Shown one piece after another: positions 4,975 to 10,638 of a stretch of DNA of 10,638 bases; within the stretch, counting starts at the first letter, position 1; each line of letters starts with the position of its first letter. This stretch comes from an uncultured Bilophila sp. (GTDB taxonomy: Bacteria > Desulfobacterota > Desulfovibrionia > Desulfovibrionales > Desulfovibrionaceae), in assembly GCA_902373525.1 (NCBI GenBank), contig CABKMN010000076.1, forward strand, positions 1-10,638. The letters are read 5' to 3'. The translations under genes were made by a program, and so were the position numbers. The notes beneath the pieces are model-generated. The model was not told the DNA's origin. It saw only the letters and a list, made by a program, of their open reading frames with translations, and searched no databases.

Positions 4975-7005
4975 ATGCGTCATCATTCTCAGGAAAACGC
5001 CCCTTCGCTGTATACGCAGGCCGTGAAGGACGCGTTCCGCAAGCTCGATCCGCGCGTACTGGCGCGTAATCCCGTGATGTTCGTCGTTGCCGCGGGCAGC
5101 GTGTTTACGACCGCGTTTTTCCTGCACCGCCTCGTCACCGGCGCGGACGCCGGGTTCAGCGGGCAGATTTCCCTGTGGCTGTGGTTCACCGTACTGTTCG
5201 CCAACTTCGCCGAAGCGTTGGCGGAAGGCCGGGGCAAGGCGCAGGCCGACACCCTGCGCAGCGCCCGCACGGATACCGTCGCGCACAAGCTGTCCCCGGA
5301 CGGCACGGTCGCGGACGTCTCCGCGTCGGAACTGGTCCCCGGCGACCGCGTGGTCGTGGAGGCGGGCGACATGATCCCCGCCGACGGCACGGTCGTGGAA
5401 GGCATCGCCGCCGTGGACGAGTCCGCCATCACCGGCGAATCCGCTCCGGTCATCCGCGAATCCGGCGGCGACCGCAGCGCCGTCACCGGCGGGACCACCG
5501 TGCTTTCCGACCGCATCGTGGTCCGCGTCACGCAGGAACCCGGCAAGTCGTTCCTCGACCGCATGATCGCCCTCGTGGAAGGCGCGGAACGCCAGAAGAC
5601 CCCCAACGAAATCGCCCTCAACATCCTGCTGGCGGGCCTGACCCTCATCTTCATGCTGGTGGTCGTGACCCTGAAGCCGCTTGGCCTGTACCACGGCATC
5701 AACATCGACATGGTCGTGCTGGTGGCCCTGCTGGTCTGCCTTATCCCGACCACGATCAGCGGCCTGCTCGCCGCCATCGGCATCGCCGGGATGGACCGTC
5801 TGCTCCAGCGCAACGTGCTGGCCCTGTCGGGCCGCGCGGTGGAGGCGGCGGGCGACGTGGACGTGCTCCTGCTCGACAAGACCGGCACCATCACCCTCGG
5901 CAACCGCATGGCCTCGGCGTTCCTGCCCCTGCCCGGCGTGGACGCCGGGGACATGGCGCGGGCGGCCTGCCTCGCCTCCTCCGGCGACGAAACCCCGGAA
6001 GGCCGCTCCATCGTGGAGCTGGGCCGCAGCCTCGACGTGTCTCTGGGCGGCCTGCCGCAGAACGTGACCAGCGTGCCGTTCACCGCCGAAACCCGCATGA
6101 GCGGCGTGGACGCCGCCGGGGAACAGCTCCGCAAGGGCGCGACCGATTCCGTGCTGGCGTGGGTCCGTTCGCTCGGGCTTCCCGAACGCCGCGAGGAACT
6201 GAAGGCGCTTGTGGACCCCGTGGCCCGCGAAGGCGGCACCCCGCTGGTCGTGGCTTCGTCCGCGCGCGGCGTGCTCGGAGTCATCCAGTTGAAGGACGTG
6301 GTCAAGCCCGGCATGCGCGACCGTTTCGACCGCATCCGGGCGATGGGCATCCGCACCGTGATGATCACCGGCGACAACCGGCTGACCGCGCAGGCCATCG
6401 CGGAAGAGGCGGGCGTGGACGACTTCCTCGCCGAGGCCAAGCCCGAGGACAAGTTGCAGCTCATTCTGGATTTGCAGAAGGAGGGGCGCCTCGTCGCCAT
6501 GTCCGGCGACGGCACCAACGACGCTCCGGCGCTGGCGAAGTCCGACGTGGGACTGGTCATGAACACCGGCACGCAGGCCGCCCGCGAGGCCGGGAACATG
6601 ATCGACCTCGACTCCGACCCCACCAAGCTCATCGAGATCGTGGAAATCGGCAAGCAGCTCCTGATCACGCGCGGCGCGCTCACCACCTTCAGCCTCGCCA
6701 ACGACGTCGCCAAGTATTTCGCCATCATTCCGGCGCTGTTCATGGCGGCCCTGCCCGAGCTCGGCGTGCTCAACGTCATGCACCTGTCCACGCCGCAAAG
6801 CGCGATCCTGTCCGCCGTGATCTTCAACGCGCTGATCATCATCCTGCTCATCCCGCTGGCGCTGCGCGGCGTGCGCTACCGGCCCCGCTCCACGGCGTCG
6901 GTATTGCGCGGAAACCTGCTGGTGTACGGCCTCGGCGGCGTCATCGCTCCGTTCATCGGCATCAAGCTCATCGACATGATCATTTCGGCCGCCGGACTCG
7001 TCTAG
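4975..7005 (+). CDS. kdpB: KdpB, P-type ATPase subunit of the K+ pump
   Basis: A 676-residue inner-membrane ATPase (E. coli KdpB 682) that hydrolyses ATP to drive K+ taken up through KdpA. Visible P-type motifs are TGES (153-156, dephosphorylation loop), IPTT (257-260, membrane helix), DKTGT (301-305) with phosphorylated Asp301, KGAT (387-390, nucleotide binding), MITGDN (463-468) and GDGTNDAPAL (511-520). NDVAKYFAI (576-584) holds Asp577 and Lys580, the charged membrane pair expected in KdpB. The TGES serine (Ser156) corresponds to the regulatory phosphoserine of E. coli KdpB, so inhibition by phosphorylation is possible here too. The start is ATG 4975, with AAGGAG (4961-4966) 8 bases upstream and MRHHSQENAPSLYTQAVKDA leading into the normal KdpB N-terminus. 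It is separated from kdpA by 304 bp and from kdpC by 99 bp, both unusually wide. Confidence 0.97.
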   Translation: MRHHSQENAPSLYTQAVKDAFRKLDPRVLARNPVMFVVAAGSVFTTAFFLHRLVTGADAGFSGQISLWLWFTVLFANFAEALAEGRGKAQADTLRSARTDTVAHKLSPDGTVADVSASELVPGDRVVVEAGDMIPADGTVVEGIAAVDESAITGESAPVIRESGGDRSAVTGGTTVLSDRIVVRVTQEPGKSFLDRMIALVEGAERQKTPNEIALNILLAGLTLIFMLVVVTLKPLGLYHGINIDMVVLVALLVCLIPTTISGLLAAIGIAGMDRLLQRNVLALSGRAVEAAGDVDVLLLDKTGTITLGNRMASAFLPLPGVDAGDMARAACLASSGDETPEGRSIVELGRSLDVSLGGLPQNVTSVPFTAETRMSGVDAAGEQLRKGATDSVLAWVRSLGLPERREELKALVDPVAREGGTPLVVASSARGVLGVIQLKDVVKPGMRDRFDRIRAMGIRTVMITGDNRLTAQAIAEEAGVDDFLAEAKPEDKLQLILDLQKEGRLVAMSGDGTNDAPALAKSDVGLVMNTGTQAAREAGNMIDLDSDPTKLIEIVEIGKQLLITRGALTTFSLANDVAKYFAIIPALFMAALPELGVLNVMHLSTPQSAILSAVIFNALIIILLIPLALRGVRYRPRSTASVLRGNLLVYGLGGVIAPFIGIKLIDMIISAAGLV

Positions 7006-7020
7006 GCGTCCGACGAATCG

Positions 7021-7076
7021 CCTGAGGGGGGCGGTCGCCCGTCCGTCGGGTTTTCTCCTCCCCCGCTCCCTTCAGG
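7021..7076 (+). repeat. Long stem-loop in the kdpB-kdpC spacer
   Basis: CCTGAGGGGGGCGG (7021-7034) can pair along all 14 positions with CCGCTCCCTTCAGG (7063-7076), including two G-U pairs. The 28-base loop contains a small CCCG/CGGG stem. A competing fold pairs CCGACG (7010-7015) with CGTCGG (7044-7049), just before GTTTTCTCC, which would resemble a weak terminator or attenuator. The mutually exclusive folds are seen in the sequence; any regulatory switch is inference. The kdpC ribosome binding site (near 7092-7096) lies outside both. Confidence 0.55.
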
Positions 7077-7104
7077 TTCCCTTTCAGCAAGAAGGAACGT
7101 TTCC

Positions 7105-7662
7105 ATGTTCAAGTTGCTTCGTCAGTCCATCGTGTCCACTCTGGCCCTCGCCGTGCTGCTGTGCGCGGCGTATCCCCTGCTCGTCACCGGCGTGGCGGAC
7201 GCCTTTTTCCCCCGTCAGGCGGCGGGCTCCCTGATCGTCCGCGACGGCGTGGTCGTGGGTTCGGCGCTCATCGGGCAGTCTTTCTCCGAAGCGCGCTACT
7301 TCCACCCGCGTCCTTCCGCGGCCAACTACGACGCAGGCTCCTCTTCCGGCTCGAACTACGGCCCGACCAGCAAGGCGCTGGAGGAACGGGTCGCCGCCGA
7401 GGCGGGGGAACTCCGCAAGGAACGCCCCGAAGGCGTGCTGCCCGCGGACAGTCTGACCGCTTCGGGAAGCGGGCTTGATCCGCACATTTCCCCGGACGCG
7501 GCCCTGATGCAGGTCCGGCGCGTGGCCGAAGCCCGCAACCTCTCCCCGGAAGCCGTGGAGGCGCTCGTCCGCGAACACGTGCAGGGACCGGAGTGGGGCG
7601 TGTGGGGCGAACCGCGCGTCAACGTGCTCCAGCTCAATATTGCCCTTGACGAACGCCGGTAG
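7105..7662 (+). CDS. kdpC: KdpC, assembly and nucleotide-affinity subunit of the K+ pump
   Basis: A 185-residue protein (E. coli KdpC 190) with one N-terminal membrane helix (about 8-30) and the rest on the outer face. Conserved stretches are GSALIGQSF (52-60), YFHPRPSA (65-72), SGSNYGPTS (81-89), TASGSGLDPHIS (118-129) and the terminal VNVLQLNIAL (172-181). KdpC is required for complex assembly and is thought to raise nucleotide affinity of KdpB. The start at 7105 has AAGGA (7092-7096) 8 bases upstream. The next gene starts 49 bases after its stop. Confidence 0.96.
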   Translation: MFKLLRQSIVSTLALAVLLCAAYPLLVTGVADAFFPRQAAGSLIVRDGVVVGSALIGQSFSEARYFHPRPSAANYDAGSSSGSNYGPTSKALEERVAAEAGELRKERPEGVLPADSLTASGSGLDPHISPDAALMQVRRVAEARNLSPEAVEALVREHVQGPEWGVWGEPRVNVLQLNIALDERR

Positions 7663-7711
7663 CCGGGCGAGGAAACGGAGTCGGCCTCGCGCCGGCTCCG
7701 GGAGGACGGGT

Positions 7712-8842
7712 ATGGACGGGTTTGCGGAACTGATCGAACGCAAGCGGCAGGGGTCGCTGAAAATCTATCTCGGTTACGCGGCGGGCGTAGGCAAGACCTA
7801 CGCCATGTTGCAGGAAGGGCTGCGCCTGAAACAGGAACATGTGGACGTGGTGATCGGCTACCTCGAACCGCACGCCCGCCCGGACACGCAGGCCCTTGCC
7901 GAACATCTGGAACGCGTTCCCCCCCGCGAGTGGCGGGTGGGGGACGCGGTCTTTCACGAAATGGACGTGGAGGCGATTCTTGCCCGCAGGCCGCAGGTGG
8001 CGCTGGTGGACGAGCTGGCCCACACCAACGCCGACGGCTCCGCGCATGCCAAACGCTATTCGGACGTTCTGGAGATTCTGGAACAGGGCATCAACGTCAT
8101 CTCCACCATCAACGTGCAGCATCTGGAATCGGTGGCCGCGCGCGTGGAGGAGGCGACCGGCATTGCGGTGCGGGAGCGCATCCCGGACGGCGTATTGCGG
8201 CGGGCCGATCAGGTCGTCAACGTGGACGTTACCAAGGAGGAACTTCGGGAGCGGCTTCGGCAGGGCAAGATTTACGCGCCGGAACAGGCGGAGCGGGCGT
8301 TGTCGGCCTTCTTCACCTACGAAAACCTCTCCTTCCTGCGCGAACTGTGCCTGCGCGAGGCGTCGGGGGATCAGGTCCGCAAGATCGAGGCGCAGGAACT
8401 GCTCAAGCCCGCGCTGGCGGGGTACGCGGTGGAGGCGGTCATGGTCGCCATCAGTTCCTCCCCGACCGACGCCGAGGCGCTCATCCGGCGGGGCGTGCGG
8501 ATGGCAAACCAGCTCGGTTCCCCGTGTTACGTGGTCTATGTGCGGCGGCCCAAGGAAAGCCCCACCCGCATCGACGCGGGCATCCAGCGCCAGCTCCAGC
8601 ACAATCTGCAACTGGCCACCCGGCTCGGCGCGGAAGTCGTGCAGCTTGAAGGTTCGGACATCGCGGAAACGCTGGTGAACTTCGCCAGCGAGCGGAACGT
8701 GCGCCACGCCATTTTCGGCAAGTCGCGGCTGTCGCCCCTGCGCGAACGGCTGCGGGGGTCGTTCCTGCTGGATTTCCTGTACGAAGCCGTGGGCGTGGAC
8801 GTGCATGTCGCCAACGTCACCCCGAAATACATGGACAAGTGA
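7712..8842 (+). CDS. Stand-alone KdpD N-terminal protein (KdpD NTPase domain plus Usp domain)
   Basis: A 376-residue soluble protein equal to the cytosolic N-terminal half of KdpD. The first domain (about 14-225) has the KdpD P-loop GYAAGVGKT (21-29), the Walker-B-like stretch VDELAHTN (99-106), and conserved NVISTINVQHLES (128-140) and RIPDGVL (156-162). The second (about 240-372) is a universal-stress-type fold containing VAISSSP (245-251), GRSRLS-like FGKSRLSPLRERLRGS (335-350) and VHVANV (364-369). The four membrane helices, GAF and kinase core of full-length KdpD (894 residues in E. coli) are absent. The gene ends with a normal TGA and the kinase gene begins 7 bases later, so this looks like a stable split, not a frameshift. 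The start is ATG 7712, with GGAGG (7701-7705) 6 bases upstream; the frame extending to 7640 overlaps kdpC and is not KdpD-like. Probable partner or co-sensor of the adjacent kinase. Often labelled kdpD, although it cannot itself be a kinase. Confidence 0.92.
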   Translation: MDGFAELIERKRQGSLKIYLGYAAGVGKTYAMLQEGLRLKQEHVDVVIGYLEPHARPDTQALAEHLERVPPREWRVGDAVFHEMDVEAILARRPQVALVDELAHTNADGSAHAKRYSDVLEILEQGINVISTINVQHLESVAARVEEATGIAVRERIPDGVLRRADQVVNVDVTKEELRERLRQGKIYAPEQAERALSAFFTYENLSFLRELCLREASGDQVRKIEAQELLKPALAGYAVEAVMVAISSSPTDAEALIRRGVRMANQLGSPCYVVYVRRPKESPTRIDAGIQRQLQHNLQLATRLGAEVVQLEGSDIAETLVNFASERNVRHAIFGKSRLSPLRERLRGSFLLDFLYEAVGVDVHVANVTPKYMDK

Positions 8843-8849
8843 GGCCGCC

Positions 8850-10598
8850 ATGATCGTTCTTCCCACCATGCACAAGCGCATCCGCCGCACGTTCCTGCGC
8901 CTCGTGTTCCTGTTCGGCGCGCTCGGCGCGCTGCTGCTGGCGGGCATCAGCATCGCCGGACGGGTTCCCTCGGAACTCATCCGCATGAATTACGATTCCA
9001 TCGCCTACGCGCAGGAGATGGTGCGGGCCATGAACGGCATCCGGTTCCCGGAACTGTACCGCGAATACGACAGGTCCGGCTGGGATCGGCGTTTCGGGCA
9101 GATACTGGAGCAGGCCGCGGGCAACATCACCGAGGGCACGGAACGGAAGGCCATCGACACGCTGCGTTCGGCGTGGTCGGCCTTCCGCGAACAGCCGGAC
9201 GACGGCAACTACCGCGCGCTGCACGCGCGCATCGACACGCTGGTGCAGGTCAACGAGCGCGGGATGTTCCTGCGCCTGAGCAAGAACGCCCGCTACCGGG
9301 ACATCATGATGGCGGTGACGGCGGCGGTCTTTCTGCTGGGGACGCTCTGGGCGTTCCTGCTGGCGGACGGCGTGGCGGAGCGGCTGTCCCATCCGTTGCG
9401 GCGGGTGGCGGAACTGTTCCGCGAGCGTCCGCAGCTTGGCCGGAAGCTGCACCTGCCGGACCCGCAGACGCTGGAAGTGCGGCTCCTGTTCGACGAGCTG
9501 TCGCGGTTGTGGGACCGCCTCGGCGAACTGGACGCCCTGAACGTGCACAAGCTCGTCGCGGAAAAGCGCAAGCTGGAGATCATCCTCGAATCCGTGGAGG
9601 ACGGGGTGCTCGTCCTGAACACGGCGGGGGTGGTCATGCTGGTCAGCCGCCGCATGCTGTCGCTGCTCGGCCTGCCCGCCGAGGCGGTGCGGGGCATGCC
9701 GTGGGACGATTTGTCCACCAGCGCGGGCAACTATCTGGCGTTGCGGGACGGCCTGCGCGAGGACATGCAGGGCACGCAGGAAATCACCCTGCGCGTGGGC
9801 GGCGAGGATCGCGTGTACGCGGGGCGGCGGCGGAGCCTGCTCAGCGCCAAGGGCGCGGTGACGGGGCAGGTCTATCTGCTCAGCGACGTCACGGAGCGGC
9901 GGCGGCGCGATCTGCTGCGTTCGGAGATGATGGACTGGATTTCCCACGAGTTGAAGACGCCCATGCAGTCGCTGGGCCTCGCCGCCGATCTCATGGCCCG
10001 GCGCACGGATTTGGACGAGGAAATGGGCATGCTGGTGGAGACGGTGGGGCAGGACGCCGCCCGCCTGCGTACGGTGTCCCGGCAGTTCATGGAGATCGCC
10101 CGGATGAGCCCCTCGGCGCTCCAGCTCGTGCCGGAAACGATGGATGTGGTTCCCCGCGTCCGCGAGTGGCTGATCCCCTTCCAGCTCGTGGCCCGCGAAT
10201 CCGGCGAGCGTCTGCTTGTGGACATGCCCGAGTCCGGGATTCCCGTAACCATCGACGCCGAGCGGTTTGCGTGGGTGTTGTCGAATCTGGTGTCCAACGC
10301 CCTGCGCGTGAGCGGGGCGGGAGCCACGGTGAAGGTCGCCGTGGCTCGGGACGAGGACGACGCCCTGCTCCGTGTGGAGGACGACGGGCCGGGCATCCCG
10401 CCGGAGCTGGAGGCGCGTTTGTTCGAGCCTTTCTCGCACGGGCGGACCGCCGGGACCCGCGAGGGGCTCGTCGGCCTCGGTCTGGCGATCACCCGCGACA
10501 TCGTGGAGGCCCACGGCGGCGTCATCCGCTATGCCCGCAGGCCCGGCGGCGGTTCGGTCTTCACGGTGCTGTTGCCTCTGGCGGAGCGGGGGAAGTAG
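8850..10598 (+). CDS. Membrane PAS-domain sensor histidine kinase, probable kdp sensor
   Basis: A 582-residue inner-membrane sensor kinase. It has a first membrane helix (about 15-37), an extracytoplasmic helical region (38-148), a second helix (152-173), a HAMP-like segment with SHPLRRV (180-186) running to about 228, and a PAS-like domain (about 240-347; ILESVEDGVLVLN at 245-257). The HisKA core has ISHELKTP with phospho-accepting His366. The ATPase domain has an N box NLVSNALR (479-486), G1 DDGPGIP (511-517), F box LFEPF (524-528) and G2 GLVGLGLAI (539-547). All catalytic boxes look intact, and the E..T after His366 fits phosphatase activity too. It is not the four-helix KdpD sensor: the extracytoplasmic region is about 110 residues. 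GAGG (8841-8844), overlapping the upstream stop, lies 5 bases before ATG 8850; ATG 8868 is the other option. Its response regulator is not in the window. Confidence 0.9.
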   Translation: MIVLPTMHKRIRRTFLRLVFLFGALGALLLAGISIAGRVPSELIRMNYDSIAYAQEMVRAMNGIRFPELYREYDRSGWDRRFGQILEQAAGNITEGTERKAIDTLRSAWSAFREQPDDGNYRALHARIDTLVQVNERGMFLRLSKNARYRDIMMAVTAAVFLLGTLWAFLLADGVAERLSHPLRRVAELFRERPQLGRKLHLPDPQTLEVRLLFDELSRLWDRLGELDALNVHKLVAEKRKLEIILESVEDGVLVLNTAGVVMLVSRRMLSLLGLPAEAVRGMPWDDLSTSAGNYLALRDGLREDMQGTQEITLRVGGEDRVYAGRRRSLLSAKGAVTGQVYLLSDVTERRRRDLLRSEMMDWISHELKTPMQSLGLAADLMARRTDLDEEMGMLVETVGQDAARLRTVSRQFMEIARMSPSALQLVPETMDVVPRVREWLIPFQLVARESGERLLVDMPESGIPVTIDAERFAWVLSNLVSNALRVSGAGATVKVAVARDEDDALLRVEDDGPGIPPELEARLFEPFSHGRTAGTREGLVGLGLAITRDIVEAHGGVIRYARRPGGGSVFTVLLPLAERGK

Positions 10599-10615
10599 AG
10601 AAGATTGGAGGGGGC

Positions 10616-10638
10616 GGGGAACCTTTCTCCAGAAAGGT
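10616..10638. repeat. Second copy of the start-of-window hairpin, cut by the window end
   Basis: These 23 bases are identical to 15-37. ACCTTTCT (10621-10628) and AGAAAGGT (10631-10638) already pair, with CC at the centre. They begin 17 bases after the kinase stop, preceded by GGAGGGGGCGGGG in the same purine-rich style. Probably the operon-end terminator; the 3' outer arm lies beyond the window. Confidence 0.7.

Noticed and set aside
7640..7711. Extension of the truncated KdpD into kdpC
   Set aside because: Basic low-complexity residues with no KdpD match; GGAGG before ATG 7712 supports the shorter form.
8805..8849. Earlier start of the histidine kinase overlapping the KdpD-like gene
   Set aside because: No ribosome binding site there, while GAGG 5 bases before ATG 8850 fits and the first membrane helix follows normally.
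1..10638. CRISPR arrays, tRNA/rRNA genes, insertion sequences, prophage genes
   Set aside because: No regularly spaced repeats, no tRNA or rRNA signature, and no transposase or integrase frame was seen on either strand.

Overview
The window is GC-rich (clearly above 60% by eye) bacterial chromosome. It most resembles a Desulfovibrio-type sulfate reducer (Desulfovibrionaceae). The pointers are a kdpFABC operon followed by a stand-alone N-terminal KdpD and a separate histidine kinase, a DUF3467 gene, and purine-rich hairpins with an ACCTTTCT..AGAAAGGT core between transcription units. The taxonomic call is inference from gene order and style, not a database match.

Left part (1-2354): a perfect 26-bp inverted repeat (2-55) lies just past the 3' end of a minus-strand MsrB-MsrA fusion gene (62-898), a methionine sulfoxide reductase. 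Diverging from it is a YitT-family membrane protein gene (1016-1885). A small DUF3467 gene (1998-2303) follows, with its own likely sigma70-type promoter (1918-1945) and a clear intrinsic terminator (2328-2354).

Middle spacer (2355-2867): 513 bp with no credible gene. It holds several hairpins, an imperfect direct repeat, and just before kdp a 33-bp dyad built from TTGCAAT/ATTGCAA half-sites. About 55 bp further on is a sigma54-like -24/-12 element. A leader with a small hairpin and a strong ribosome binding site leads into kdpF.

Right part (2868-10598): kdpF, kdpA, kdpB, kdpC, then a truncated KdpD (nucleotide-binding domain plus universal-stress domain only), then a two-TM PAS histidine kinase, all on the plus strand. 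KdpFABC is the high-affinity ATP-driven K+ uptake pump. The split sensor pair presumably controls it, but no response regulator is present before the window ends. The kdpA-kdpB spacer (304 bp) and kdpB-kdpC spacer (99 bp) are unusually long and filled with stem-loops, whereas the kdpF-kdpA and kdpD-kinase junctions are tight. The window ends inside a second copy of the hairpin core seen at its start.

No wholly new system is evident. The points most worth a second look are the putative sigma54/dyad control of kdp, the structured spacers inside the kdp operon, the split KdpD architecture, and the hairpin repeat family.
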